Shown here in pieces: positions 7,826-16,551 of a DNA stretch of 64,000 bases (positions are counted from its first letter, which is position 1; each line of letters starts with the position of its first letter). Source of the DNA: JAADHX01 sp964569385 (GTDB lineage: Bacteria; Actinomycetota; Acidimicrobiia; Acidimicrobiales; Poriferisodalaceae); assembly GCA_964569385.1 (NCBI GenBank), contig CAZMUM010000028.1:10423-74422 (forward strand). The letters are read 5' to 3'. The notes beneath the pieces were generated by a model that worked only from the letters and a program-made list of their open reading frames with translations, did not search any database and had not been told where the DNA came from. A program made the position numbers and the translations under genes.

Positions 7826-9559
7826 CTAGTCAGTTGGTTGTGTCCAGCACTCGACGAATGAGGTGAACCAGTCGCGGAGCCGCTCGTCGTCGAGAGCAGC
7901 GGTTACGCCTTTGGGATGTCGAACCCGCCATTGGGTCGTATCGCACTCTTGTGATGGCGTCGGCCCGAACCTTGCCAGGAGGTCGTCGAGATGCACCAAA
8001 GCAGCATCACCCGATGTGTGCACAGCATCGTCGATTGGTGCTCGTTCACTGCTTCGCCGGCCGTCGAGCAACGGTTGCATCGCTCCTAGGTCGAGCATTT
8101 CGGCCCGAATGTGGGGCGGCGCCGAGCTGAGGTTGCCAGCGCTAACGATCGCGTTCGAGCGGTGGCATTCGAGACAAACGATCGCGAGGAGTTCTTCTGC
8201 GGGCTGCTCGAGGTAGAGGCCTTCGGACGTCTCGGCACCGTCGGGAACCACCCAGCTTCGCCACAGGGCCGAGATCTGATCGATCCGCAAGAACCCACCC
8301 TGAGCGTGGTGGCGCACCGCGGCAGCAAACGACCGGTGCCCGCGGCGTCTGTCGCGATCTGGCCGGACCGCCAGGTGGCCCCAGTCGATTCCTGGCGCGG
8401 TGTTGTCGATTGGTTCGTGAACGCGAGTGTGCGACATGTGTAGGCGTTGGTCGGCCCATACATCGAAACCGTTTGGATGCGAACCAACTGGCAGCTCTAG
8501 CTGAAGCCGCTGGCCCCGGTCGCGTACTTCGTCGATGAGTCGTTCGATTTGGTTGAACGCTAACCATTGCCCGACCTGATGCATTAGCTCGATATCGGCA
8601 TCGACGGGTGCACTCGACAAGTCGCCATGCCGCCACGGCGCTGGCCATCGACGCCAGTCGCGCGACAGCGTCTCGCCAAGCGAGCGGAAGCGGGCGTAGC
8701 GGGCGACATCGGGGTTCGAAACAAGGAAACGATCGAGTTCGCCCCGCAGTGCTGGGTGATCGCGAACTAGCTTCGAATAGGTAGTAAGAGATTGTCGTTG
8801 GCGACTCGCCACCTCGGGGTAGTCGACTAAACGTGGCGTCGACGTCGGCGGATCGATTACGACGTCGCCAAGTGCCTCGGCACCCGGAACAAGCGAGAGG
8901 TCGACGTGTAGTTCGTTCCACGCGGTGCGGGTAATGGGTGTGAACGGGCTGATGTCGATCGGCTTGTCGAGATAGACGGGGAGCAGTGGTGGGGTTGCCA
9001 CGAACTCGCCACCCAGTTTGTGGATCGAGGTCGCTAGCTGTCCGAGCGCTGAAAAGTCGCCGACTCCGACATCAGCGATACCCCGCAACGCAAAGGTCGA
9101 GGCGAACGCACCCCATAGACGAGGTGTCGGTTCTGGAAGTGATCTGGGCGCGCTGATGATGGTTGACAGGGCCTCGCGGCCAGCGACGCCCACCGACAAC
9201 GTGTGCATACCGAACGGCAATGGTTCATCGAACGAAATCGTGGCGCCATCGGTCGTGGCGGCCAATGACGAGCCATCTTCGCTGACCAACACGGCTCCGT
9301 CGATGCGGCCGGCGATCTCGATGGGACCCATTCGACCATTCCAGGCCACAAGCACATCATCGACAGGTACCGGCCGTTTGATGAAGTCGAGAACGTCGCC
9401 GATGTCGCGTTCTGTCGAGATAGCGACTCCGATCAGATCCTCAAGAATGGCCGTCAGCACTTCGCGGCTCGGCGCTCCCGAACCAAGATTGAGACCAGCC
9501 TCGGTGGCAAGTTGACCGAGAGACGAGGCTGGATCTACAGCGCGAGATGCTTGTTCCAC
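7826..9559 (-). CDS. malQ: 4-alpha-glucanotransferase family (GH77) protein, divergent active site
   Basis: Over residues ~170-560 the order of GH77 landmarks is kept: IADVGVGDFSALGQLA, PVYLDKPIDISPFTPITRTAWNELHVDL, LPVGSHPNGFDVWAD, GFLRIDQISALWRSWVVPDG and CLECHR. GH77 enzymes transfer alpha-1,4-glucan segments in glycogen/maltodextrin metabolism. The nucleophile Asp (LRIDQ) is present. The acid/base Glu of the usual GEDLG is not seen: the aligned segment is SAGNLSS. The THD motif appears as HLDD. The protein may therefore be catalytically impaired or altered. The GTG start follows a TACCTT box with an 8-nt gap. Divergent from the DUF3039 gene. Confidence 0.78.
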   Translation of the reverse strand: MEQASRAVDPASSLGQLATEAGLNLGSGAPSREVLTAILEDLIGVAISTERDIGDVLDFIKRPVPVDDVLVAWNGRMGPIEIAGRIDGAVLVSEDGSSLAATTDGATISFDEPLPFGMHTLSVGVAGREALSTIISAPRSLPEPTPRLWGAFASTFALRGIADVGVGDFSALGQLATSIHKLGGEFVATPPLLPVYLDKPIDISPFTPITRTAWNELHVDLSLVPGAEALGDVVIDPPTSTPRLVDYPEVASRQRQSLTTYSKLVRDHPALRGELDRFLVSNPDVARYARFRSLGETLSRDWRRWPAPWRHGDLSSAPVDADIELMHQVGQWLAFNQIERLIDEVRDRGQRLQLELPVGSHPNGFDVWADQRLHMSHTRVHEPIDNTAPGIDWGHLAVRPDRDRRRGHRSFAAAVRHHAQGGFLRIDQISALWRSWVVPDGAETSEGLYLEQPAEELLAIVCLECHRSNAIVSAGNLSSAPPHIRAEMLDLGAMQPLLDGRRSSERAPIDDAVHTSGDAALVHLDDLLARFGPTPSQECDTTQWRVRHPKGVTAALDDERLRDWFTSFVECWTQPTD

Positions 9560-9567
9560 TGCTGTCG

Positions 9568-9573
9568 AAGGTA
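9568..9573 (-). promoter_or_regulatory. -10 hexamer TACCTT for leaderless malQ-like mRNA
   Basis: TACCTT on the minus strand ends 8 nt before the GTG at 9559. No SD sequence. Confidence 0.5.
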
Positions 9574-9634
9574 CGCCACTCCCAGCATGCGGACCTCTTC
9601 GCGCCCCAGTAGCAGGTCTTGTGGGTTCCTCGCA

Positions 9635-9640
9635 TAAGCT
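9635..9640 (+). promoter_or_regulatory. -10 hexamer TAAGCT for leaderless DUF3039 mRNA
   Basis: TAAGCT is followed by 6 nt and the ATG at 9647. No SD sequence. Confidence 0.5.
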
Positions 9641-9646
9641 GGTTAG

Positions 9647-9901
9647 ATGCCCACCGAGCTAGCTCCCGGTACCTCGACCATCATTGAGGAAACCACCGAA
9701 CATCAGCTAGATGAACCGGGCGATCACGATCGTTTCGCCCACTACGTTCCGAAGGCGGAGATGACCAAAGCCATGGTCACGGGCGTTCCGTGTATTGCGT
9801 TGTGTGGCAAGAAGTGGGTGCCGTCACGATCGCCGGAGAAGTATCCGGTGTGCCCCGATTGCAAGAAGATCTACGACGCCCGCGCCAAGATGGGCTTCTA
9901 A
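9647..9901 (+). CDS. DUF3039 family protein
   Basis: An 84-aa cytoplasmic protein of an actinobacteria-wide family of unknown function. It has the family's core: DHDRFAHYVPKAEM, then VTGVPCIALCGKKWVPSRSPEKYPVCPDC. Three Cys in CIALCG and CPDC suggest a small zinc ribbon. Complete at this length. Convergent with the desaturase, with one base between the stops. Confidence 0.85.
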   Translation: MPTELAPGTSTIIEETTEHQLDEPGDHDRFAHYVPKAEMTKAMVTGVPCIALCGKKWVPSRSPEKYPVCPDCKKIYDARAKMGF

Positions 9902-9902
9902 G

Positions 9903-10835
9903 CTAAGACGCATGAGCTGGCCCGTGTTCGCGAGCTTTAGCAGCTTGGCGTTCTGTCCGAACCTTGGTTCGTTCGCTGATCTTTGCCAGTCTCTCGATGA
10001 ACGTCATTAGTCGTTCGCGTGACTCTTCGGCTTCGCCGCTAAGCCCCTCGATGTCGGTGAGGCCGTAATGGTTTAGGACGAGTGGAGCAATGATGTTGTC
10101 GTAGTGAATTGCGATGTCGTAGATTCCGGCCTTGGCCACAGAAGCAGCGTGTTTCTTGAAGTCGACGATGCCCACGCCAGGCATGGCGAAGTTGGTTAGC
10201 TCGTCTTCGAGGGCCATGACAAACCCGCTCGGATCCATCTCGCGAGCGGCCATTGCTAGATCCCGGTAGAAGATGTGGTGGAAGTTCTCGTCCATGGCGA
10301 CGCGTTTCATCAACCTCTCACCAACTGGGTCGGGAAGTTGTTTGCCGGTGTTTCGGTGCGATATACGGGTGGCCAACTCCTGGATCGAGACGTACACGAT
10401 CGCGTGCATGGCCGTTGCCGGATTTGGCACCTCGCCAAGTGAGACTTGGGCCATCCGGGCTCGCTCAAGCTTGACCGGATCGACAGCTCGGGTAACTGTC
10501 AGGTAATCGCGAATGACGATGAGATGGCGACCCTCTTCGGCTGTCCAGCGGTGAGACCAGTCGGCCCATGGACCGTTGGGGCCGAACGTCGACTTGATGG
10601 TGTGGAAGTAGTGAGGCAGGTTGTCTTCGGTGAGCATGTTGAGGAACAACGACGACCGAACGCCGTCGGGGATCTCAAACTCACGGGGATCCCACTCCTC
10701 GTCGGTTGCGAAGTCGCGACCACGGCTCCACGGCACGTACTCATGCGGGAACCACTCTTTGACCGAGGCCACGTGCCGGTCGATCAGCGTCGCGACGGTC
10801 GGTTCGAGTTCTGTTACTAGCGAAGTTTCATCCAC
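9903..10835 (-). CDS. Acyl-ACP desaturase (DesA/stearoyl-ACP desaturase family)
   Basis: A 310-aa soluble diiron desaturase like mycobacterial DesA1/DesA2, introducing a cis double bond into acyl-ACP. Putative iron ligands fall in TEDNLPHYFH, AEEGRH and MDENFHHIFYRD (ExxH-type pairs), and the partner helix is IQELATRISHRN. In plant enzymes the second motif is EENRH; EEGRH still keeps both ligands. The C-terminus is a basic amphipathic tail. The upstream 68 bp is shared with the divergent MpaB-like gene, so the two lipid-related oxidative enzymes may share a control region. Confidence 0.85.
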   Translation of the reverse strand: MDETSLVTELEPTVATLIDRHVASVKEWFPHEYVPWSRGRDFATDEEWDPREFEIPDGVRSSLFLNMLTEDNLPHYFHTIKSTFGPNGPWADWSHRWTAEEGRHLIVIRDYLTVTRAVDPVKLERARMAQVSLGEVPNPATAMHAIVYVSIQELATRISHRNTGKQLPDPVGERLMKRVAMDENFHHIFYRDLAMAAREMDPSGFVMALEDELTNFAMPGVGIVDFKKHAASVAKAGIYDIAIHYDNIIAPLVLNHYGLTDIEGLSGEAEESRERLMTFIERLAKISERTKVRTERQAAKAREHGPAHAS

Positions 10836-10890
10836 AAGAGTCTGACCTGTCGTCCATGCGAGTGGTTACCTATGTGCTCGACTACCCGCC

Positions 10891-10896
10891 TACGCT
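10891..10896 (+). promoter_or_regulatory. -10 hexamer TACGCT for leaderless MpaB-like mRNA
   Basis: TACGCT followed by 7 nt and the GTG at 10904. Supports the internal GTG over the upstream ATG at 10856. Confidence 0.5.
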
Positions 10897-10903
10897 GGCG
10901 GTT

Positions 10904-11875
10904 GTGACGTCGACGCGATCCCTCGTCAATGCCGTTCCCGGGTCGGGTCGGGTTCGAGATCAGATAGCGAACGCGGTCAGGGGACTACTCAGCGGAGGCC
11001 CGAATTCGGCCGCTTCATCTCAAGAGAACGGTTCTCGTCGTACCGCCAGCCCCGTCGGCGCCGACATTACCGAACCTGCCGGCGACCCTGGTCTGTTCGG
11101 GCCAGACTCCATCGCTTGGCGAATCGGTCAGGATCCGGCGGCATTGCTTGGTGGTATTAGGGCGCTTCTTCTCCAGACGGTGCATCCGTTGGCCATGGCC
11201 GGTGTAGCCGAACACTCCGACTATCGCCACGATCCGTGGGGCCGGTTGCAGCGCACGGCTCAGTACGTCGCCGTTACCACGTTCGGGTCCACCGACGCGG
11301 CGCATCGCACCATCGACATGGTTAAGGCCGTTCACTCGAGGGTTGTTGGTGTTGCTCCTGATGGTCGCCACTATTCGGCCCAAGATCCGGCCCTGCTTAC
11401 CTGGGTGCACACGACCGAGATTGACAGCTTCCTCACCGCGGTTCGAGAATACGGATCGATCGAACTCACCGATGCTGAAGCCGATCAGTACGTTGCCGAG
11501 ATGGCGGGGCTTGGTCGGCTGATGGGTGGCACCGATGTGCCGGAATCGGTCGACGAGATCTCTGAGTACTACAAGATGATGAGGCCGGTGCTGTTGGGGT
11601 CACCACAGGCCAGAGGAGCAGCTCGGTTTTTGATGTGGCCGCCCGTTTCGCTTCCGATACGTCCCGCTTACGGTGTGGTTGCGGCCGCCGCGGTAGCCAC
11701 GTTGCCGAATTTTGTGCGTAAGGAGTTGTGGCTGCCGCAAACTGCAAAGTTGGACAAACTGCTGACGAAACCGGCAGGAAAGTTGGTTGCCGACGTACTC
11801 GGCTGGTCGCTTGGAGACTCACCCATGGCAGCCGCGGCACACACTAGAGCGTCGGCGGAAGCTCCAACCCCTTAG
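10904..11875 (+). CDS. MpaB/DUF2236-family oxygenase-like protein
   Basis: A 323-aa protein of the ER-bound oxygenase MpaB / rubber oxygenase (DUF2236) family. The core begins after a 60-residue low-complexity lead: GPDSIAWRIGQDPAALLGGIRALLLQTVHP, then HDPWGRLQRTAQYVAVTTFG and LTWVHTTEIDSF. The family binds heme b in characterised members; the His residues in LQTVHP and WVHTTE are candidate ligands. Substrate unknown. The frame is open to an ATG at 10856, but the GTG at 10904 with its TACGCT box 7 nt upstream fits the local leaderless pattern better. Confidence 0.75.
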   Translation: MTSTRSLVNAVPGSGRVRDQIANAVRGLLSGGPNSAASSQENGSRRTASPVGADITEPAGDPGLFGPDSIAWRIGQDPAALLGGIRALLLQTVHPLAMAGVAEHSDYRHDPWGRLQRTAQYVAVTTFGSTDAAHRTIDMVKAVHSRVVGVAPDGRHYSAQDPALLTWVHTTEIDSFLTAVREYGSIELTDAEADQYVAEMAGLGRLMGGTDVPESVDEISEYYKMMRPVLLGSPQARGAARFLMWPPVSLPIRPAYGVVAAAAVATLPNFVRKELWLPQTAKLDKLLTKPAGKLVADVLGWSLGDSPMAAAAHTRASAEAPTP

Positions 11876-11903
11876 CTGCGGCGACACCATCGAGTAATAA
11901 GCC

Positions 11904-11932
11904 GTTGCCTGGCCGGGAAGACCGGCAGCAAC
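11904..11932 (+). terminator. Hairpin between MpaB-like gene and ccdA
   Basis: Two-part stem GTTGC...GCAAC and GCCGG...CCGGC around a GAAGA loop, with a small bulge on each side. There is no T-tract, so it may be a weak terminator or a ccdA 5'-UTR structure. Confidence 0.35.
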
Positions 11933-11950
11933 TACAGGGTTCACCACCCG

Positions 11951-12715
11951 ATGGAAATCGAGACGATTACTCTCTTCAGCTATTTTCTCGCGTTTGGCGC
12001 AGGAATCATTTCGTTCCTATCGCCGTGCGTGTTGCCCATCGTGCCTGGATACATATCCATAGTCACTGGCCTGTCTGCCGCCGAGCTCCAGGAGGGCGGC
12101 CGAAAACACACCTTGGCCATCACCAGAGACACCGGCTTGTTTGTGACCGGGTTCACGATTGTGTTTGTGCTGTTAGGCCTTTCGGCCAGCTCGATCGGAA
12201 GCTTCCTGTTTGACAATCAGCCGATTCTGACCCGCATTTCGGGCGGGTTGATGGTGCTAATGGCTGGTTTCATGATGGGCTCGATCTTCCTTCAGGCACC
12301 GTGGTTGTACCAGGAGGCCAGGTTCCATCCGCAGCTCGGCAAGTTCGGCAAGGCTGCTCCAGTTGTGGCCGGTTCGGCATTCGGGTTTGGCTGGACGCCA
12401 TGTATTGGGCCAGTTCTCGCTTCGATCCTCGGAATCGCTGCTGCTTCTGGCCAGGTGTACCAGGGTGCGTTGTTGCTGTTCGTCTACTCGCTTGGACTCG
12501 GCGTTCCGTTCCTTGTGACGGGGTTGGCTTTCGGCAAGCTGACGGGCGCGTTTACGTGGATTAAAATCCACTTCACCGCAGTCGTGATCGTCTCAGCGAC
12601 GATGCTCGGCGCGTTTGGTGTGATCTTGATGCTGAACCAGCTGGTCTGGCTCACTGCGAAGCTGACGGAGTTAATGATCGACGTCGGGCTTGGCCGTCTG
12701 GTCGAGCTCGGTTAA
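11951..12715 (+). CDS. ccdA: CcdA-type thiol:disulfide transmembrane electron carrier
   Basis: A 254-aa, about six-helix membrane protein of the CcdA/DsbD-beta family. It passes electrons from cytoplasmic thioredoxin to extracytoplasmic thiol proteins, often for cytochrome c maturation. The two redox Cys are in the diagnostic contexts SFLSPCVLPIVPGY (helix 1) and FGWTPCIGPVLASIL (helix 4). First gene of a three-gene redox set with a TlpA-like thioredoxin (29 nt downstream) and a mycoredoxin. Confidence 0.88.
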   Translation: MEIETITLFSYFLAFGAGIISFLSPCVLPIVPGYISIVTGLSAAELQEGGRKHTLAITRDTGLFVTGFTIVFVLLGLSASSIGSFLFDNQPILTRISGGLMVLMAGFMMGSIFLQAPWLYQEARFHPQLGKFGKAAPVVAGSAFGFGWTPCIGPVLASILGIAAASGQVYQGALLLFVYSLGLGVPFLVTGLAFGKLTGAFTWIKIHFTAVVIVSATMLGAFGVILMLNQLVWLTAKLTELMIDVGLGRLVELG

Positions 12716-12744
12716 CAACTCGAACGTTCGGACACGAGGTTGGA

Positions 12745-13422
12745 ATGGCCAAAAAAAAGAAGAAGACAAGTAGGACGCCTAATCAGGGGTCGCGCAAGCC
12801 GGCATCCAAAGTTGGTTCGTCAGCGGACAGCGCCAAGACGGCCCCAAAGGGTCGAGCAACAGTTTCGCCTCGCGAAGGTCGGTCGGGGCAAAATCTCAAG
12901 AACAAGAGCAGTTGGCTCGTTCTGATCGCCGGTATTGCTGGCGTGGTTGGCGTGATTGGAATCATCGTCTGGCAGGGGATCGCCGACAACAACGCCGGCA
13001 CTGCCGATGTCAACGATTGGACTCTTCCAGGGCTCGACGGCGCCGAAGATGTGTCTCTTTCGGACCTTAGAGGCAAGCCGGTTGTGCTCAACTTCTTTGC
13101 TTCGTGGTGTACAGCGTGTGAAGCCGAGTTGCCTGAGTTCAACGCGATGGCCGACATCCATGGCGATGAGGTTGAGTTCATCTTCGTGAACTCACAAGAG
13201 AACGGCGATTGGCGTCGGATGGCCAACAACGGCGGCATCGACGACAACGTACTCGTGCGCGATTTCGGAGCAGGCGACCGGGCCATGCATCGTGCGTTGG
13301 GCGGTCGAGGTATGCCGATTACAGCGTTCTACGATGCCGATGGAACACTTCGAGAGGTAAGTACCGGCGCTCTTGTTGGTGGGGCGCTCGAAGAAATGCT
13401 TCAACGATTCGGATACATCTAG
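12745..13422 (+). CDS. TlpA/ResA-like membrane-anchored thioredoxin
   Basis: A 225-aa protein. Residues 1-50 are very Lys/Arg-rich and disordered (MAKKKKKTSRT), followed by one transmembrane helix at about 53-72 and a thioredoxin-fold domain outside the membrane. The redox motif is WCTAC with Cys at 122 and 125, in the TlpA context PVVLNFFASWCTACEAELPE; the cis-Pro is in GRGMPITAFYD. Likely reduced by the CcdA encoded just upstream, acting on apocytochrome c or other exported thiols. A GAGG lies about 9 nt before the ATG. Confidence 0.85.
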   Translation: MAKKKKKTSRTPNQGSRKPASKVGSSADSAKTAPKGRATVSPREGRSGQNLKNKSSWLVLIAGIAGVVGVIGIIVWQGIADNNAGTADVNDWTLPGLDGAEDVSLSDLRGKPVVLNFFASWCTACEAELPEFNAMADIHGDEVEFIFVNSQENGDWRRMANNGGIDDNVLVRDFGAGDRAMHRALGGRGMPITAFYDADGTLREVSTGALVGGALEEMLQRFGYI

Positions 13423-13458
13423 GTCAACAGCGCAGTTCTCACGGCGCGAGGAGCATCA

Positions 13459-13734
13459 ATGAGCAAGCAAAAACCGAACAGCATCGAGCTGTATTGGCGA
13501 CCGGGCTGTGGATTCTGCATGGGGCTCGAGCATGGACTCGCTAAGCACGAAGGTTTGCCCATAAATCGTCACAACATTTGGGACGATCCCAAGGCCGCCG
13601 CTTTCGTGCGTGAGCACTCCAATGGCAACGAGGTCGTCCCTACGGTTCGTGTGGGCGAGACGGTCTTGGTTAACCCGACCACCAAGCAGGTTCTCGCCGC
13701 GGTGGCGAAGGAGATGCCGGAAGCTCTTTCATAA
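13459..13734 (+). CDS. Mycoredoxin/glutaredoxin-like protein
   Basis: A 91-aa glutaredoxin fold with a CGFC redox pair at residues 17-20 (YWRPGCGFC), cis-Pro in EVVPTVRVG and the C-terminal NPTTKQVLAAV. In actinobacteria such proteins (Mrx1) reduce mycothiol mixed disulfides. Third gene of the ccdA-TlpA set, so the cluster covers both cytoplasmic and exported thiol chemistry. SD GAGGAG stands 7 nt before the ATG. Confidence 0.82.
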   Translation: MSKQKPNSIELYWRPGCGFCMGLEHGLAKHEGLPINRHNIWDDPKAAAFVREHSNGNEVVPTVRVGETVLVNPTTKQVLAAVAKEMPEALS

Positions 13735-13792
13735 GGTTTGGCACACAACCTCAGAAGACCTTTTCGAGCGCTAGTACCCCTAGGTTGAGGAG

Positions 13793-15856
13793 ATGACCGA
13801 CTCGTTTCCTCGCCAGTATGCCCGGACCCGCCGGTTCAGTCTCGGTGTCCCCCGGAGTTTCAAGTTCATCGACCAGGGGCGCACCCTTCTGTTCCTGCGT
13901 TCTAAGGGCGGCGCCGACCCCGTCACCTGTTTATGGTCGCTCGACTGCGCGACAGGTTCAACCACCATCGTGGCCGACCCCGCAGACCTTGCCGTCGACG
14001 ATGCCAACTTGCCTGCGGCCGAACGACAGCGTCGAGAGCGAGCTCGTGAGCAGGCCGACGGCATCGTGGCTTTCGCTGTAGGCGGGCCCGACGAACAGCT
14101 GGTGAGCTTCACGCTCGGCGGAGTTCCTCATATCGTCGACCTCGCCACCTCTGCGGTCAGACCGCTCGACATTGTGGGCAGTGCATTCGATGCTCGAGTT
14201 TCCCCAGCCGGCGATGTCGTTGCTTACGTCGACGGCGACGCACTGCACCTTGTGGGGTCAGCCACGTCCGACCGGCTGCTGGTCGGAGAGGACACAGAAC
14301 ACGTTTCGTGGGGAAGCGCCGAGTTCGTGGCCGGCGAAGAGATGAACCGAACACGGGGGTATTGGTGGGCGCCAGACGCTACGGCAATTGCGGTGGCCAG
14401 GGTCGACGTTTCTGAGGTTGCTGAGTGGCAACTAGCCGACCCGACCCACCCTCAGCGGCCGGTGGTCTCGATGCGCTACCCAGCTGCAGGGGAGACGAAC
14501 GCATCGGTTTCTCTGTGGATCGTGCCGCTGGCCGGCAACAGGGTCGAAGCGCAGATCGACTGGTCGCACTGGGAATATCTGGGCGACGTAGCGTGGGACG
14601 CGGACGGTCTGCGAGTGGTGGTTCTAACTCGAGACCAACGTCACCTAGGCATCCTCGACATCGACCCGAATACCGGCGAAACCAGCGTCATTCGTGAGAT
14701 TGTCGACGATCTTTGGGTCGAACTGGTCCCAGGCGTGCCGGCGCTGCACGAAGGTCAGCTAGTCACGGTCGAAGAACGCGATGGCACCAGACAGATGTGC
14801 CTCGGAGGCGAACCTGTGAGCGGACCCAAACTGTGGGTGCGGGCTGTGGCCGGGTCGTACATGGGTGGCGTGGTGTTCACGGCCTCGGTCGAACCGACTG
14901 AGGTTCATGTCTATCGCTGGACCCCGGCCGGAGTCGAACAGCTCACCTCGGAGCCCGGTGTTCATGCGGCTGTAGTAGGTGATCCGGCCATGCTGATTTC
15001 GACATCGAACGCAGCTTCGACCCGCCGCCACTTTCGTGTAAGAAGTGGCGCTTTCACGTTCGAACTCGACGACCTAAGCGAGGTTTCTCTGGTGGAGCCA
15101 CAGATTCAGTTCTTGAAGGCGGGCGAGACCGAAATAGCGACCGCTGTGCTGTTTCCGACCGAAGATCCCGGTGGCGAACTGCCGGTCCTGCTCGACCCCT
15201 ACGGCGGTCCGCACGTTCAGCGGGTTACCCGCAGTTCTCAAGGTTTTGCCACTTCACAGTGGTTCGCCGATCAGGGCTTCATCGTCATCGTGGCCGACAA
15301 CCGCGGCACTCCAGGAAGGCCAGGCGATTGGGAACGTAGCGTCTATGGAGACCTGGCCGGGCCGGTGCTTGAAGATCAAATCACCGCTCTTAACGCTGTC
15401 GCGGCTGCCTACGAGGGACGACTCGACTTGTCTCGCGTCGGGGTCAGGGGATGGTCATTTGGCGGCTTCTTGGCCGCGCTTGCCGTTCTGCGACACCCCG
15501 ATGTCTTTCACGCCGCGGTAGCTGGTGCTCCCGTTACCGACTGGCGCCTCTACGACACCTTCTACACCGAGCGCTATCTGGGTAACCCCAAGACTGAACC
15601 TGAAAACTATGAGCGGTCTTCGCCTATCGGAGATGCGAGGCTGCTAAGTAGGCCCCTGATGATCATCCACGGGCTGGCCGATGACAACGTAGTCTCCGCG
15701 CACACTCTTCGGCTTAGTCAGGCGCTGCTCGAAGCAGGTAAGCCACACGCAGTGTTGCCTCTATCTGGCGTGTCGCACATGACGTCACAAGAGGTTGTGG
15801 CCGAAAACCTGCTCCTGCTGCAAGTCGAGTTTCTGAAGACCAGTCTGGGTGTTTGA
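13793..15856 (+). CDS. S9-family prolyl oligopeptidase / dipeptidyl-peptidase IV-like serine peptidase
   Basis: A 687-aa protein with an N-terminal beta-propeller (~1-430; repeated WSLDCATGSTTIV-like blades) and a C-terminal alpha/beta-hydrolase domain (~440-687). The catalytic triad is visible: Ser near 554 in GWSFGG, Asp near 628 in GLADDN and His near 660 in GVSHM. GRPGDWERSVYGDLAG and PYGGPHVQRV are typical of the DPP IV branch. MNRTRGYWWAPD matches the DPP IV propeller Glu region. No signal peptide is seen, so it is probably cytoplasmic. SD GAGGAG directly upstream. Confidence 0.88.
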   Translation: MTDSFPRQYARTRRFSLGVPRSFKFIDQGRTLLFLRSKGGADPVTCLWSLDCATGSTTIVADPADLAVDDANLPAAERQRRERAREQADGIVAFAVGGPDEQLVSFTLGGVPHIVDLATSAVRPLDIVGSAFDARVSPAGDVVAYVDGDALHLVGSATSDRLLVGEDTEHVSWGSAEFVAGEEMNRTRGYWWAPDATAIAVARVDVSEVAEWQLADPTHPQRPVVSMRYPAAGETNASVSLWIVPLAGNRVEAQIDWSHWEYLGDVAWDADGLRVVVLTRDQRHLGILDIDPNTGETSVIREIVDDLWVELVPGVPALHEGQLVTVEERDGTRQMCLGGEPVSGPKLWVRAVAGSYMGGVVFTASVEPTEVHVYRWTPAGVEQLTSEPGVHAAVVGDPAMLISTSNAASTRRHFRVRSGAFTFELDDLSEVSLVEPQIQFLKAGETEIATAVLFPTEDPGGELPVLLDPYGGPHVQRVTRSSQGFATSQWFADQGFIVIVADNRGTPGRPGDWERSVYGDLAGPVLEDQITALNAVAAAYEGRLDLSRVGVRGWSFGGFLAALAVLRHPDVFHAAVAGAPVTDWRLYDTFYTERYLGNPKTEPENYERSSPIGDARLLSRPLMIIHGLADDNVVSAHTLRLSQALLEAGKPHAVLPLSGVSHMTSQEVVAENLLLLQVEFLKTSLGV

Positions 15857-15857
15857 T

Positions 15858-16421
15858 TTAGACAATCGTTACGTCGACGATCGACTCTGCGGCCACATGA
15901 ACGGATCTGGCGTCGACCCCGGTGGCATGCAACGTGACGACGTCGTGGCCCACCGCGACCAGTCGACCACTCGCCTTTTGTCCGCCTGCCCAAGTGATGG
16001 TCATTTCGGGGCGTTCGTCCAGGCGGTCGGCCAACAACTCGAGCATCGTGACGTCGGCGCTGTGTTCGCCGTCGGCTCCTGACGTGAGTGGTCTGGGGCC
16101 GGCCGACCGAATTGCCCCGATCGCCGCCAAAGCCACAACCGTGGTTCGGCCACTGGTGGTCAAAACGACAACGTCGATGCCCACCAGGGCCACAACCCCG
16201 CCGTGGCGGTGGCCCGATGTGGTTTCGAGCACCACAGCCGTCGTCGAGTCAGCTAGGTCTACAAGCAAACCCAGCAGCGTTGATTGGTCGTGAAGTTGTT
16301 GCTCGAGCCAACGCTGCCTGCGCCGTTCGTCGACAGCACCGCGTCTTTGGAGCTCCCGCAACCAGTCGGCATGGCCTGATGAGTTTTGGCCTCGGGCTGA
16401 CCCGCCGTCTTGTCCGTTCAC
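15858..16421 (-). CDS. Unknown protein with two Sm/SH3-like barrel repeats
   Basis: A 187-aa protein, no recognised family. A basic helical segment (DERRRQRWLEQQLHDQS) precedes two similar beta-rich units: AVVLETTSGHRHGGVVALVGIDVVVLTTSGRTTVVAL at about 60-95 and MTITWAGGQKASGRLVAVGHDVVTLHATG at about 140-165. Both have the strand-G-turn-strand pattern of small barrels. The GTG at 16421 is preferred because a TACCTT box lies 7 nt upstream; the frame stays open to 16472. Convergent with the S9 peptidase gene and divergent from phoH. Confidence 0.55.
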   Translation of the reverse strand: MNGQDGGSARGQNSSGHADWLRELQRRGAVDERRRQRWLEQQLHDQSTLLGLLVDLADSTTAVVLETTSGHRHGGVVALVGIDVVVLTTSGRTTVVALAAIGAIRSAGPRPLTSGADGEHSADVTMLELLADRLDERPEMTITWAGGQKASGRLVAVGHDVVTLHATGVDARSVHVAAESIVDVTIV

Positions 16422-16428
16422 CAGCCCA

Positions 16429-16434
16429 AAGGTA
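16429..16434 (-). promoter_or_regulatory. -10 hexamer TACCTT for leaderless mRNA of the 187-aa gene
   Basis: TACCTT on the minus strand followed by 7 nt and the GTG at 16421. Confidence 0.45.
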
Positions 16435-16551
16435 CCGCCCACTTGGTTCACAGCGCCCGTCCGCCAATTCAATGGGCTGTTTACGCTGCCCGGAGATACC
16501 CTGGGTGTTGCGCGGTCGTACCGACTTCAACAGGCGGCCCGATGGAGTTAA

